This document shows, piece after piece, positions 36,645-46,158 of a DNA stretch of 64,000 nucleotides. Source of the stretch: CAKOTZ01 sp964489885 (GTDB taxonomy: Bacteria > Bacillota > Clostridia > TANB77 > CAG-508). Below the pieces are notes generated by a model, which was given only the letters and a program-made list of their open reading frames with translations, was not told the origin of the DNA and did no database searches. The stretch's first letter is position 1; every line of letters begins with the position of its first letter. Location of the stretch: positions 1 through 64,000 of the forward strand of contig CAZAZX010000003.1 in assembly GCA_964489885.1 (NCBI GenBank). Direction: 5' to 3'. The position numbers and the translations under genes are program-made.

Positions 36645-37967
36645 TTAATCTAAGAATCCTTTATAGTGTCTCATAACCAATTGTGATTCCAATTGTAGAA
36701 TCATTTCCATAGCAACACCAACTACAATTAGGATTGTAGTACCACCAAATGTGATATTGAAATCTGTAAACCTTAAAAGCATTGGCAATATTGCAATAAG
36801 TGCTAAGAATACTGAGCCAAATGCAGTTAACTTTTTCATTATTGAAGATAAGTAATCTGTAGTTGGCTTTCCAGCCCTTATTCCTGGAATAAATCCACCA
36901 TTTTTCTTAATATTGCTTGATACTTCTGCTGGATTAAATGTAGCAAATGTATAGAAGAATGTAAATCCAACAATTAATAGCAAGTATACAAGTGCATTAA
37001 TTAATGTATATGATAATGGCACACCTTGTGATGTTGATGTAGCCATTGAGAACTTATACACTCCAGCCCAGAATCCTGTTTGTTCAGCAATATGAGGATT
37101 AAAAATTTGTATAAACATTGCTGGAAATGTCATAAATGCTGAAGCAAAGATTATAGGCATAACACCTGCCATTGCTAGTTTTAATGGAATATGTGTACTT
37201 TGTCCACCATACATCTTTCTTCCAACAACTTTTTTAGAATACTGTACTGGTATCCTTCTTTCAGATTGTGTTACAAATATAACTGCTGCAATTAAAATAA
37301 TTGCACCTATTATTAATGCAATAACTGTAATTAGTCCAGTTGCACTAAATCCATTATCCAAAACTAATCCATAAGCTGTACTTATAAATCCTGGTAACCC
37401 TGATAAAATACCTATGAAAATTAACATAGATATACCATTTCCAAGACCTTGTCGAGTAATTTGTTCACCAAGCCACATTAAAAATGCTGTTCCAGCTACA
37501 AATGACATTACAACAAGTAAACCTGTAAAGAAACCTGGATTTATAAATATACCGCTATGTTGATATGCAGCATATATACCGATTCCTTCAACTAATGATA
37601 AAGCAATAGAAAGCAATTTTGTATATTTATTTACTTTAGCTTTACCATCTTCTCCTCCTTCTTTCATCATTTTTTCTAAAGAAGGAATTATAAATCCTAA
37701 TAATTGAATAACAATTGATGCTGTAATATATGGCCCAATTGACATTGCAAATATTGAAAATCTAGAAAAAGCACCACCAGATAGAATATCTATTACACCT
37801 GTAACACCATTAGCTTGTGAAGACATTTGTTCATTTAATTCAATAGTATCTACAGCTGGTACTGTTATAAAACAACCTAATCTAAAAACAACTATTAGAA
37901 TTAAAACATATAAAAGTTTTTTTCTAATGTCAGCTGTTTTTATTGCGCTCCATAATGTTTTAAACAT
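36645..37967 (-). CDS. secY: Protein translocase subunit SecY
   Basis: This 440-residue channel subunit of the Sec translocon has ten predicted spans. The plug and pore region (VDILSGGAFSRFSIFAMSIGPYI) and the cytoplasmic loop RRIPVQYSKKVVGRKMYGG are conserved. Its start shares a base with the rplO stop, so translation is probably coupled. Confidence 0.98.
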   Translation of the reverse strand: MFKTLWSAIKTADIRKKLLYVLILIVVFRLGCFITVPAVDTIELNEQMSSQANGVTGVIDILSGGAFSRFSIFAMSIGPYITASIVIQLLGFIIPSLEKMMKEGGEDGKAKVNKYTKLLSIALSLVEGIGIYAAYQHSGIFINPGFFTGLLVVMSFVAGTAFLMWLGEQITRQGLGNGISMLIFIGILSGLPGFISTAYGLVLDNGFSATGLITVIALIIGAIILIAAVIFVTQSERRIPVQYSKKVVGRKMYGGQSTHIPLKLAMAGVMPIIFASAFMTFPAMFIQIFNPHIAEQTGFWAGVYKFSMATSTSQGVPLSYTLINALVYLLLIVGFTFFYTFATFNPAEVSSNIKKNGGFIPGIRAGKPTTDYLSSIMKKLTAFGSVFLALIAILPMLLRFTDFNITFGGTTILIVVGVAMEMILQLESQLVMRHYKGFLD

Positions 37968-38401
37968 TAAATCACCTCTGTCTTTCCACCAAGAGCTTCA
38001 ATTTTTTCTTTGGCAGATTTAGTAAAACGTATAGCTGATACATTTAATTTTTTCTCTAAGTTACCTGTGCCTAACACAACAATTCCATCATTAACTTTAG
38101 ATATAATTCCATCTTTTAATAATGTTTCTGCATTTACTTCTGTTTGTGTTGATTTGTTAAGCATAGTTAATGTAACTTCTGTATAATTTTTTGCATGGAT
38201 ATTTGTGAATCCTCTTTTAGGTAATCTTCTATATAAAGGTGTTTGTCCTCCTTCAAATCCACGTCTTGTTCCTCCTCCAGATCTAGCTTTTTGTCCCTTA
38301 TGACCTTTTCCAGAAGTTTTTCCAAGACCTGAACCTACACCGCGTCCCACTCTTCTTCTTGTTTGCTTTTCAACTGCTGGTTTTAATTCACCTAATTTCA
38401 T
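37967..38401 (-). CDS. rplO: 50S ribosomal protein L15
   Basis: This 144-residue protein has the basic N-terminal GRGVGSGLGKTSGKGHKGQK region. It follows rpsE directly; the rpmD gene that normally lies between them is absent (51-bp gap only). Confidence 0.97.
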   Translation of the reverse strand: MKLGELKPAVEKQTRRRVGRGVGSGLGKTSGKGHKGQKARSGGGTRRGFEGGQTPLYRRLPKRGFTNIHAKNYTEVTLTMLNKSTQTEVNAETLLKDGIISKVNDGIVVLGTGNLEKKLNVSAIRFTKSAKEKIEALGGKTEVI

Positions 38402-38451
38402 TTAAAACTTGCACCTCCTATTTGTTTTGTTAAATTTCTACTGTAGTTTTA

Positions 38452-38940
38452 TTATATAATATCTTCTACTTTTTTTCCTCTTTTTTTAGCAATTTCTTCA
38501 ACTGTTTTCATATTTTTAAGAGCATCTAATGTAGCATAAACTACATTTCTTGGGTTATTTGTTCCAATAACCTTTGTTTTTATATCACGGTAACCAGCAA
38601 GTTCAAGAACTGGTCTAACGCTTCCGCCTGCAATAAGTCCACTACCTTTTTCAGCAGGTTTTAATAATACGTTTGCACTACCGAATTTTCCTATATACTC
38701 ATGTGGGATTGTTCCATCAACGATAGGAACTTTAACTAAATTTTTCTTTGCATCTTCAATTCCCTTTTTTATTGCATCAGGAACTTCGGCTGCTTTTCCA
38801 TTTCCCACACCAATGTTACCTTTTTCGTCACCAACAACTATTAAAGCGCTAAATCTAAATGTTCTACCGCCTTTAACAACTTTAGCAACTCTATTTATAG
38901 CAACTACTTTTTCTTTTAATTCTAGTGAATTATCTTCCAT
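38452..38940 (-). CDS. rpsE: 30S ribosomal protein S5
   Basis: This 162-residue protein has the S5 double-stranded RNA-binding part (VVKGGRTFRFSALIVVGDEKG) and the C-terminal VLELAGYRDIKTKVIGTNNP. It lies between rplR and rplO. Confidence 0.98.
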   Translation of the reverse strand: MEDNSLELKEKVVAINRVAKVVKGGRTFRFSALIVVGDEKGNIGVGNGKAAEVPDAIKKGIEDAKKNLVKVPIVDGTIPHEYIGKFGSANVLLKPAEKGSGLIAGGSVRPVLELAGYRDIKTKVIGTNNPRNVVYATLDALKNMKTVEEIAKKRGKKVEDII

Positions 38941-38964
38941 AGTTATTTAAATTCCCTCCTTTTT

Positions 38965-39330
38965 TTAAAATTCTAATCCGCCTTCTCTTGCTGCTTCTGC
39001 CAACTCTTTAACAACACCATGGTATATGTATCCGCCTCTGTCAAATACAACATTTTTTATATCTTTTTCTAAAGCTCTCTTTGCAATTAATGCTCCTAAT
39101 TCTTTAGCAGCCTCTTTGTTGCTATGCTTTGTCTTAATTTCTTTATCTAATGTTGATGCACTAGCTAATGTTACAGCTTTTGTGTCATCAATTATTTGAA
39201 CATAAAGGTTTGTGTTGCTTCTGTATACGCATAATCTTGGACATTCAGTAGTTCCAGAGATTTTTCTACGTACTCTTTTATGTCTTCTATCTCTTTGAAA
39301 CTTTCTATCTATGCTAGATATCATTTCCAT
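38965..39330 (-). CDS. rplR: 50S ribosomal protein L18
   Basis: This 121-residue 5S rRNA-binding protein has RPRLCVYRSNTNLYVQ-type sequence (here CPRLCVYRSNTNLY) and ends AREGGLEF. An ATG two codons later (39324) is an alternative start with better spacing to GAGG. Confidence 0.97.
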   Translation of the reverse strand: MEMISSIDRKFQRDRRHKRVRRKISGTTECPRLCVYRSNTNLYVQIIDDTKAVTLASASTLDKEIKTKHSNKEAAKELGALIAKRALEKDIKNVVFDRGGYIYHGVVKELAEAAREGGLEF

Positions 39331-39346
39331 TTCACCTCATTTATTT

Positions 39347-39886
39347 TTATTTTTTACCAGCTTTACCTTCTTTTCTTCTAATAACCTCTTCAGCATATTT
39401 AATACCTTTTCCGCCATATACCTCAGGTGGTCTTTTAGATCTTATAACAGCTGCTGTTTGACCAACTAACTCTTTGTCAATTCCTTTTACTATAATTTGA
39501 TTTTGATTTGGCACATCAAATGTAATTCCTTCAGGTGCTTCCATTTCAACTGGATGAGAATATCCTAAGTTTAATACTAATTTGTTTCCACTTTTTTGAG
39601 CTCTATATCCTACACCATTTACTTGAAGCTCACGTGTAAATTCATTTGTAGTACCTATAATCATGTTATTTATTAATGTTCTTGTTAATCCATGTAAGCT
39701 TCTATTTTCTTGGTCATCATTTGGTCTAGTTAATGTTATAATATTTTTATCCATATCAACTTTAATGTTTTTGTGTATTGTTCTTGTTATAGTGCCTTTT
39801 GGACCTTTTACTGTAATAACATTACCATCAATTTTAACCTCAACGCCTTCTGGAACAACAATTGGTTTATTTCCTATTCTAGACAT
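39347..39886 (-). CDS. rplF: 50S ribosomal protein L6
   Basis: This 179-residue protein starts MSRIGNKPIVVPEGVEV and carries the C-terminal signature PPEVYGGKGIKYAEEVIRRK. Normal length and position between rpsH and rplR. Confidence 0.98.
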   Translation of the reverse strand: MSRIGNKPIVVPEGVEVKIDGNVITVKGPKGTITRTIHKNIKVDMDKNIITLTRPNDDQENRSLHGLTRTLINNMIIGTTNEFTRELQVNGVGYRAQKSGNKLVLNLGYSHPVEMEAPEGITFDVPNQNQIIVKGIDKELVGQTAAVIRSKRPPEVYGGKGIKYAEEVIRRKEGKAGKK

Positions 39887-39916
39887 CTTGTAAATTTCCT
39901 TCCTTTCCTAATTATT

Positions 39917-40315
39917 TTACCAAACGTATGCTAATACTTCTCCACCAATACCTTCTTTTCTAGCTTCACGATCAGTCATAATTCCTTTTGATGTAGAAAT
40001 TATAGCAATACCTAAACCATTTAATACTCTAGGTAATTCTTCTTTTGATGCATAAATTCTTAAACCTGGTTTACTTATTCTTTTTAAACCAGAAATAACT
40101 CTTGCACCCTTTTCATCATATTTCAAGCTAATTCTTATAATTCCTTGAGTATTATCTTGAATTTCTTCAAAAGATTTTATATATCCTTCTTTATATAATA
40201 TATCAGCAATTGATCTTTTCATATTTGATGCTGGTATATCAACTGTTTTAAACTTTGAACTATTTGCATTTCTAATTCTTGTTAACATATCTGCAATTGG
40301 ATCAGTTGTATTCAC
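39917..40315 (-). CDS. rpsH: 30S ribosomal protein S8
   Basis: This 132-residue protein starts MNTTDPIADMLTRIRNA and ends GEVLAYVW, both typical. In other bacteria S8 is the translational repressor of the spc cluster; its mRNA target near rplE was not identified here. Confidence 0.98.
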   Translation of the reverse strand: MNTTDPIADMLTRIRNANSSKFKTVDIPASNMKRSIADILYKEGYIKSFEEIQDNTQGIIRISLKYDEKGARVISGLKRISKPGLRIYASKEELPRVLNGLGIAIISTSKGIMTDREARKEGIGGEVLAYVW

Positions 40316-40355
40316 TCTTTTGCCCTCCTTTTTTTCTTATATTATTTATTTTAAA

Positions 40356-40541
40356 TTACCAACTTGCTTTCTTTACTCCTGGTATTTCGCCTTTATGTGC
40401 TAATTCTCTAAAACATATACGGCAAATTCCATATTTTCTAATGTAAGCATGTGGTCTTCCGCATATTTTACAACGGTTATAATATCTTGTTTGATATTTT
40501 GGTGTCTTTAGTTGTTTTACCTTCAATGATTTTTTAGCCAT
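40356..40541 (-). CDS. rpsN: 30S ribosomal protein S14, zinc-binding type
   Basis: This 61-residue short form (type Z) has CKICGRPHAYIRKYGICRIC, with two CxxC pairs binding zinc. It lies between rplE and rpsH. Confidence 0.98.
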   Translation of the reverse strand: MAKKSLKVKQLKTPKYQTRYYNRCKICGRPHAYIRKYGICRICFRELAHKGEIPGVKKASW

Positions 40542-40585
40542 GTTTTACCTTTTCCTCCTTTTCTCAAGGTTTTAATATATTATTT

Positions 40586-41125
40586 CTATTTTTTAAATGG
40601 CATACCTAATAGAGTAAGTAATTCTTTTGCCTCTTCGTCTGTTTTAGCAGTTGTAACAAATATAATATCCATTCCTCTAACTTTATCAATTTTATCGTAT
40701 TCTATTTCAGGGAATATTAATTGTTCTTTAACTCCCATTGAATAGTTTCCTCTTCCATCAAAAGAATTGCTTGATAGTCCTCTAAAGTCTCTAACTCTTG
40801 GAAGTGCTACATTAAATAATTTGTAAGCAAAATCATACATTTTTCCACTTCTAAGTGTTACTTTACAGCCTACATTTGCACCTTCTCTTAATTTAAAAGC
40901 TGCAATTGATTTTTTAGCCTTTGTAACAACTGGCTTTTGGCCTGTTATTTGGCTTAAATCATTCATTGCATTATCTAAAGATTTAGGATTATCTCTTACA
41001 TCTCCTAATCCGATATTAATTACTATTTTTTCAAGTTTTGGTACTTGCATTATTGATTTGTAATTAAATTTTTTCATTAATGCTGGTACTACTTCTTTTT
41101 GATATTGTTCTTTTAATATTTCCAT
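40586..41125 (-). CDS. rplE: 50S ribosomal protein L5
   Basis: This 179-residue 5S rRNA-binding protein has IMQVPKLEKIVINIGLGD, RDFRGLSSNSFDGRGNYS and a C-terminal TTAKTDEEAKELL. Normal length. Confidence 0.98.
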   Translation of the reverse strand: MEILKEQYQKEVVPALMKKFNYKSIMQVPKLEKIVINIGLGDVRDNPKSLDNAMNDLSQITGQKPVVTKAKKSIAAFKLREGANVGCKVTLRSGKMYDFAYKLFNVALPRVRDFRGLSSNSFDGRGNYSMGVKEQLIFPEIEYDKIDKVRGMDIIFVTTAKTDEEAKELLTLLGMPFKK

Positions 41126-41145
41126 TTACTATAATAGCCTCCTTT

Positions 41146-41454
41146 CTATTTTATTTTTGCACCACACTTTTTGCATACACGAACTTTCTCATCTTTTTCA
41201 ATTGTGTATCCAATTCTTGTTGGTTTCTTACATTTAGGGCATACTACGTTAACTTTGCAAGCATTTATTGCACATTCTTCACTAAGAATTCCGCCTTCTT
41301 CGCCTTTTTTTCTTGGCTTAACATGCTTTTTTCTAACATTAATACCTTTTGCAATGATTTTTCCATCTTTAGGCATAACTTCAATAACTTCTCCTGTTTT
41401 ACCTTTATCATTACCAGATAAAACTTGAATTGTATCGCCTTTTTTTATGTTCAT
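41146..41454 (-). CDS. rplX: 50S ribosomal protein L24
   Basis: This 102-residue KOW-domain protein starts MNIKKGDTIQVLSGNDKGKT and keeps a CPKC/CKKC pair in the C-terminal half. It initiates large-subunit assembly. Confidence 0.97.
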   Translation of the reverse strand: MNIKKGDTIQVLSGNDKGKTGEVIEVMPKDGKIIAKGINVRKKHVKPRKKGEEGGILSEECAINACKVNVVCPKCKKPTRIGYTIEKDEKVRVCKKCGAKIK

Positions 41455-41508
41455 TTAGGATTCTCCTCCTTCTTTTAACTTTTATTTGTTTATATAATAC
41501 ACATTTAA

Positions 41509-41877
41509 TTATAAAACTTCTGGAGCAAGTGAAAGAATTTTCATATAATTCTTTTCTCTTAATTCTCTTGCTACTGGGCCAAATATACGTGTTCCTCTTG
41601 GATTACCATCATCACGTATAATAACTGCTGCATTTTCATCAAATTTTACATAAGAACCATCTGGTCTTCTAGCACCTTTTTTTGTTCTAACTACAACAGC
41701 TTTAACAACTTCGCCCTTTTTTACAACGCCACCAGGTGTAGCATCTTTGACAGAAGCAACTACTAAGTCACCGATACCTGCATATTTTCTATGTGAACCA
41801 CCTAAACATCTAATACACATAATCTCTTTAGCTCCAGTATTATCAGCAACTTTCAATATTGATTGTTGTTGTACCAT
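41509..41877 (-). CDS. rplN: 50S ribosomal protein L14
   Basis: This 122-residue protein starts MVQQQSILKVADNTGAKEI and ends FMKILSLAPEVL-like (here YMKILSLAPEVL), typical of the family. Confidence 0.98.
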   Translation of the reverse strand: MVQQQSILKVADNTGAKEIMCIRCLGGSHRKYAGIGDLVVASVKDATPGGVVKKGEVVKAVVVRTKKGARRPDGSYVKFDENAAVIIRDDGNPRGTRIFGPVARELREKNYMKILSLAPEVL

Positions 41878-41903
41878 TTTTGTTTAGCCTCCTTCTTTAT
41901 TTT

Positions 41904-42167
41904 TTATTTAATAACAGCCTTTTCCATAATTTCAACAACTCTCCATCTCTTATCTTTTGATAGAGGTCTTGTTTCCATTACTTTAACTTTATCTCCAACT
42001 TTACAAGCATTTTCTTCATCATGTGCCTTTAATTTATATGTTCTTTTAACAATTTTTCCATATAATTTATGCTTTACATTAGTTGTAACAGCTACGACAA
42101 CAGTTTTATCCATTTTATCAGATACAACTGTGCCTATCATAACTTTACGAAGATTTCTTTCTGCCAT
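41904..42167 (-). CDS. rpsQ: 30S ribosomal protein S17
   Basis: This 87-residue OB-fold protein has MIGTVVSDKMDKTVVV and ETRPLSKDKRWRVVEI. It lies between rpmC and rplN. Confidence 0.98.
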   Translation of the reverse strand: MAERNLRKVMIGTVVSDKMDKTVVVAVTTNVKHKLYGKIVKRTYKLKAHDEENACKVGDKVKVMETRPLSKDKRWRVVEIMEKAVIK

Positions 42168-42202
42168 TTTAAAATTCTCCTTTCTTCATTTTTAAAAAAT
42201 GC

Positions 42203-42412
42203 TTATACATTTTTACTTTCTTCTAATTCTCTTTGTCTTAACACAGTATTTATTCTAGCTATATCTCTTCTAACTTCTCTTATTCTTAATGGGTTATCTA
42301 ATCCACTTGTAGCTAAGTTAAATCTTAACTTGAATAGTTCTGTTTTTAATTCTGATAATTCTTTCTCTAAATCTGGTGAAGACATTTCAGTTATTTTATT
42401 TATCTTCATCAT
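42203..42412 (-). CDS. rpmC: 50S ribosomal protein L29
   Basis: I chose the ATG at 42412 (MMKINKITEMSS, 69 residues) because AGGTGG lies about five bases upstream; a GTG at 42421 is in frame. The start overlaps the rplP stop by 17 bases. The core LRFNLATSGLDNPLRIREVR is typical. Confidence 0.95.
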   Translation of the reverse strand: MMKINKITEMSSPDLEKELSELKTELFKLRFNLATSGLDNPLRIREVRRDIARINTVLRQRELEESKNV

Positions 42413-42839
42413 TATCACCACCTATTTCATTTTCTTTGCTTAAAAATTTACATTTTACAGGTAGTTTGTGCATTGCAAGTCTTAAAGCTTCCTTTGCAGT
42501 TTCTTCTGGTACACCAGCAATTTCAAATAATACTCTTCCTGGTTTTACTACAGCAACCCAATATTCTGGAGCTCCTTTACCTTTACCCATACGAGTTTCA
42601 GCTGGTTTCTTTGTTATTGGCTTATCAGGGAAGATCTTAATCCAAACTTTTCCACCTCTTTTAACAAAACGTGTCATAGCAACACGAGCTGCTTCGATTT
42701 GGTTTGAAGTAATGAATCCTGCCTCTAACGCTTGTAATCCATATTCTCCATCAGTAACTTTATTTCCTCTTAAAGCCTTTCCTCTGTTTCTACCTTTTTG
42801 CATTTTTCTATATTTACTTCTTTTTGGCATTATAGGCAT
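42396..42839 (-). CDS. rplP: 50S ribosomal protein L16
   Basis: This 147-residue protein at the tRNA-binding region of the large subunit has MPKRSKYRKMQKGRNRG near the start and GKGKGAPEYWVAVVKPGRV. The start at 42839 has AGGAGG nine bases upstream and overlaps the rpsC stop. Confidence 0.98.
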   Translation of the reverse strand: MPIMPKRSKYRKMQKGRNRGKALRGNKVTDGEYGLQALEAGFITSNQIEAARVAMTRFVKRGGKVWIKIFPDKPITKKPAETRMGKGKGAPEYWVAVVKPGRVLFEIAGVPEETAKEALRLAMHKLPVKCKFLSKENEIGGDNDEDK

Positions 42840-43501
42840 TATTCTTCTCCTCCTTTCGCAGTTTCAGTTTTTGTGCCAAGAATTTCTCCTTTATAAATCC
42901 AAACTTTTACACCAATTTTTCCATATGTTGTATTAGCTTCAGCAAATCCGTAATCTATATCTGCTCTTAATGTTTGTAATGGAACTGTACCTTCTTTATA
43001 AAATTCAGTTCTAGCCATATCTGCTCCGCCTAATCTTCCAGATACAGATGTTTTAATTCCTAATGCTCCTGCTTTTATCGCTTTTTGCATACATTGTTTC
43101 ATAGCTCTTCTGAAAGAAATTCTTTTTTCCAATTGTGTTGCAATATTTTCAGCAACTAATTGAGCATCTATATCAATATTTTTAACTTCAACAATATTTA
43201 AATTAACATCTTTGTTAATCATTTTTTGTAATTCAGCTTTTAAACTCTCTGCTAAATTTCCGCCCTTTCCTATAACCAATCCAGGTTTAGCTGTATATAC
43301 ATTAATTTTTACAAACTTTGGTGTTCTTTCAATTTCAATTTTTGAAATACCACTTGCATATAATTTTTTCTTAAGCAATTTACGAATATTATAATCTTCT
43401 ATAAGATAATCACTAAAGTGTTTATCATCTGCATACCATTTTGAGTCCCAGTCTTTGATTATACCTACTCTTAATCCATGTGGATGCATTTTTTGTCCCA
43501 T
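42839..43501 (-). CDS. rpsC: 30S ribosomal protein S3
   Basis: This 220-residue mRNA-entry-channel protein has MGQKMHPHGLRVGIIKDWDS at the start, a KH domain (KPGLVIGKGGNLAE) and SGRLGGADMARTEFYKEGTV. Normal length. Confidence 0.98.
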   Translation of the reverse strand: MGQKMHPHGLRVGIIKDWDSKWYADDKHFSDYLIEDYNIRKLLKKKLYASGISKIEIERTPKFVKINVYTAKPGLVIGKGGNLAESLKAELQKMINKDVNLNIVEVKNIDIDAQLVAENIATQLEKRISFRRAMKQCMQKAIKAGALGIKTSVSGRLGGADMARTEFYKEGTVPLQTLRADIDYGFAEANTTYGKIGVKVWIYKGEILGTKTETAKGGEE

Positions 43502-43524
43502 GCTTTTTCTTCCTCCTTACTTTC

Positions 43525-43887
43525 TTATTTATCTCTTTCTCTTAAAACTATTGTTATTTTACTTGTTCTTTTTCTAATTCTAACTGCAGAACCTTTTGCA
43601 GCAGGTCTTATTCTTTTTAATGTAGGTCCTTGATTAGCATATATTTCAGCAATATAAAGTTTATTAACATCCATAGCATGGTTGTTTTCTGCATTTGCTA
43701 TTGCTGACTTTAATAATTTTTCTAAAATCTCAGATGAAGCCTTAGGTGTAAATTTAACTATTGCTAATGCTTCTTGAACATCTTTACCTCTAATTAAATC
43801 TGCTACAATTTTAACTTTTCTACTTGAAATTCTAGCATAATTTAATGTAGCTCTAGCTTCTGTTCTTACTTCTTCTACTTCTGCCAC
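43525..43887 (-). CDS. rplV: 50S ribosomal protein L22
   Basis: This 120-residue exit-tunnel protein has ARISSRKVKIVADLIRGKDV and RPAAKGSAVRIRKRTS, the extended loop reaching the tunnel. Confidence 0.98.
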   Translation of the reverse strand: MAEVEEVRTEARATLNYARISSRKVKIVADLIRGKDVQEALAIVKFTPKASSEILEKLLKSAIANAENNHAMDVNKLYIAEIYANQGPTLKRIRPAAKGSAVRIRKRTSKITIVLRERDK

Positions 43888-43922
43888 TGTATTCCCCTCC
43901 TAATAAAAATTTAAAATCTCAT

Positions 43923-44201
43923 TTATTTAACATCAGTTGTTTTCTCGCCTGTATGTCCTTTAAATGTTCTTGTTGGAGCAAATTCTCCTAATTTATGTCC
44001 AATCATTTCTTCTGAAATGTAAATTGGAACATGTTTTCTTCCATCATGAACAGCAATTGTATGTCCTACCATTTGTGGGTATATTGTAGAAGCTCTAGAC
44101 CATGTTTTTAAAACGTCTTTTTTTCCTGTTTCATTCATTGCTTCTACTCTTTTTAATAGTTCAGGTGCAACAAAAGGCTTTTTCTTGCTAGATCTTGACA
44201 T
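43923..44201 (-). CDS. rpsS: 30S ribosomal protein S19
   Basis: This 92-residue protein starts MSRSSKKKPFVAPELLKR and carries HDGRKHVPIYISEEMIGHKL. Normal length and order. Confidence 0.98.
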   Translation of the reverse strand: MSRSSKKKPFVAPELLKRVEAMNETGKKDVLKTWSRASTIYPQMVGHTIAVHDGRKHVPIYISEEMIGHKLGEFAPTRTFKGHTGEKTTDVK

Positions 44202-44273
44202 AGTATTTCCTCCTTTTTTAATTATTCACTATTCGTTATTTATTTTCAACTATTACATAGCTTTAACAAATAA

Positions 44274-45101
44274 TTATTTTCTTCTCTTTACAATAAATTT
44301 ATTTGATTGCTTTTTCTTATTTCTTGTCTTATATCCTAATGCAGGTTTGCCCCAAGGAGTTAATGGTCCTGGTCTACCTACTGGTGCCTTACCTTCACCA
44401 CCACCATGAGGGTGATCAACTGGGTTCATTGCAGAACCTCTAACTGTAGGTCTTACTCCTAAATGTCTTGTTCTACCAGCTTTACCAAGTTTAATATTTT
44501 CATAATCTGAGTTTCCAACTGTTCCAACTGTGGCTCTACATCTTGAAAGAACTAATCTCATTTCTCCTGAAGGTAATTTTATATGTGCATATTTTCCTTC
44601 TTTTGCCATCAACTGAGCCTCTTGTCCAGCTGCTCTAACCATTTTTCCACCTTGTCCTGGATTTAATTCAATATTATGAATCATTGTACCAACAGGTATA
44701 TTCTCAATTGGCAAACAATTGCCAACTTTAATATCTGAATTTGGACCAGATACAACCTTATCTCCATCTTTTAGTCCTATTGGAGCTAATATATATGCCT
44801 TTGTTTTATCTTCATATTCTATTAGTGCGATATTTGCACTTCTATTTGGATCATATTCTATACCTATTACTGTTGCAGGCATATCATCCTTCATACGTTT
44901 AAAATCAATAATTCTATATTTTTGTCTGTTTCCACCACCTTGATGTCTTACTGTTATTCTACCATAAGAATTTCTACCAGCATTTTTCTTTTTATTAGCA
45001 ATTAAAGATTTTTCAGGTTTCTTTTTTGTAATTTCCTCAAATGTAGAACTTGACATATTTCTTCTTGATGGTGTTGTTGCACTATAATGTTTAATTCCCA
45101 T
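44274..45101 (-). CDS. rplB: 50S ribosomal protein L2
   Basis: This 275-residue core protein of the peptidyl-transferase region has GRNSYGRITVRHQGGGNRQK and VRGSAMNPVDHPHGGGEGK. Normal length. Confidence 0.98.
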   Translation of the reverse strand: MGIKHYSATTPSRRNMSSSTFEEITKKKPEKSLIANKKKNAGRNSYGRITVRHQGGGNRQKYRIIDFKRMKDDMPATVIGIEYDPNRSANIALIEYEDKTKAYILAPIGLKDGDKVVSGPNSDIKVGNCLPIENIPVGTMIHNIELNPGQGGKMVRAAGQEAQLMAKEGKYAHIKLPSGEMRLVLSRCRATVGTVGNSDYENIKLGKAGRTRHLGVRPTVRGSAMNPVDHPHGGGEGKAPVGRPGPLTPWGKPALGYKTRNKKKQSNKFIVKRRK

Positions 45102-45170
45102 TTTGTTTTCAATCCTTTCTATACTTTATTTTCCTAGTTTGTTTCTAGATAATTTCGTTTGAATTTATAA

Positions 45171-45518
45171 CTAAACTCCTGTAAATTCATCGATTCCTTC
45201 TTTATATTTATTTGATACTTTAACTTCTTTTCCGCCTTTTCCTAAATATTTTCCATCTTGTGGTTGAGTATCAACAAATACTATTGCTTTTTTCCAGTCT
45301 GAAGTTCTACCTACATGAACTCCAACCCTCTTTGTTTTTCCATTCATATTAATTGTATTAACTTTTAATACCTTAACATTGAATAGCTTTTCAACAGCTG
45401 ATGCTATTTGAATTTTTGTAGCATTTTTAGCTACCTTAAAGGTATACTTTCCTTCTTCTAAAGCTGCATTGCTTTTTTCTGTAACTATAGGTTTAATAAT
45501 TATATCTTCTGGTCTCAT
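45171..45518 (-). CDS. rplW: 50S ribosomal protein L23
   Basis: This 115-residue protein at the tunnel exit (docking site for trigger factor and SRP) starts MRPEDIIIKPIVTEKSNAAL. Its start shares a base with the rplD stop. Confidence 0.97.
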   Translation of the reverse strand: MRPEDIIIKPIVTEKSNAALEEGKYTFKVAKNATKIQIASAVEKLFNVKVLKVNTINMNGKTKRVGVHVGRTSDWKKAIVFVDTQPQDGKYLGKGGKEVKVSNKYKEGIDEFTGV

Positions 45519-46141
45519 TATGCGTACACCTCCTCAATTTTCTTAACAGTATCTAATGTAACAACAAGTTTATTACATTTTAATAAGTCATAAACATTGA
45601 TTGTATTAACTAAAGAAGTTTTAACACCTTCAATATTTCTTGCTGATTTTTGTACTATTTCATTTTTCTCAGGTAAAAGAATTAATGTTTTCCCTTCAAC
45701 TTTTAAATTGTTTAATGCATCTTGCATATTTTTAGTCTTTATTTCTTTAAAAGGCATTTTATCAACAACAATTAATTGATTTTCCTGAACTTTAGAACTT
45801 AATACAGATTTAATAGCAAGTCTCTTTTCCTTTTTATTAACTCTATATTTATAACTTCTTGGTTTTGGTCCAAGAGCAATTCCACCTTTAATCCATTGTG
45901 TTGCTCTAATACTTCCTTGTCTTGCTCTACCTGTTCCTTTTTGTCTCCATGGCTTTCTTCCACCACCGCTTACTTCAGCTCTAGTTTTTGTACTTTGTGT
46001 TCCTTGTCTTTGATTTGCTAAATAATTAACTAAAACACTATGTACAACATCTTCATTTGGATCAATTCCAAATATTTCTTCATTTAGCTCTATATCGCTA
46101 ACTTTTTTTCCTTTAATATCATATACATCTATTTTAGGCAT
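45518..46141 (-). CDS. rplD: 50S ribosomal protein L4
   Basis: This 207-residue tunnel protein has RQGTQSTKTRAEVSGGGRKP and QKGTGRARQGSIRATQWIKG. In enterobacteria L4 represses the S10 operon through the leader; a long leader exists here too (47193-47400), but its mode is unknown. Confidence 0.98.
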   Translation of the reverse strand: MPKIDVYDIKGKKVSDIELNEEIFGIDPNEDVVHSVLVNYLANQRQGTQSTKTRAEVSGGGRKPWRQKGTGRARQGSIRATQWIKGGIALGPKPRSYKYRVNKKEKRLAIKSVLSSKVQENQLIVVDKMPFKEIKTKNMQDALNNLKVEGKTLILLPEKNEIVQKSARNIEGVKTSLVNTINVYDLLKCNKLVVTLDTVKKIEEVYA

Positions 46142-46158
46142 CGTTTATCCTCCTTTCC

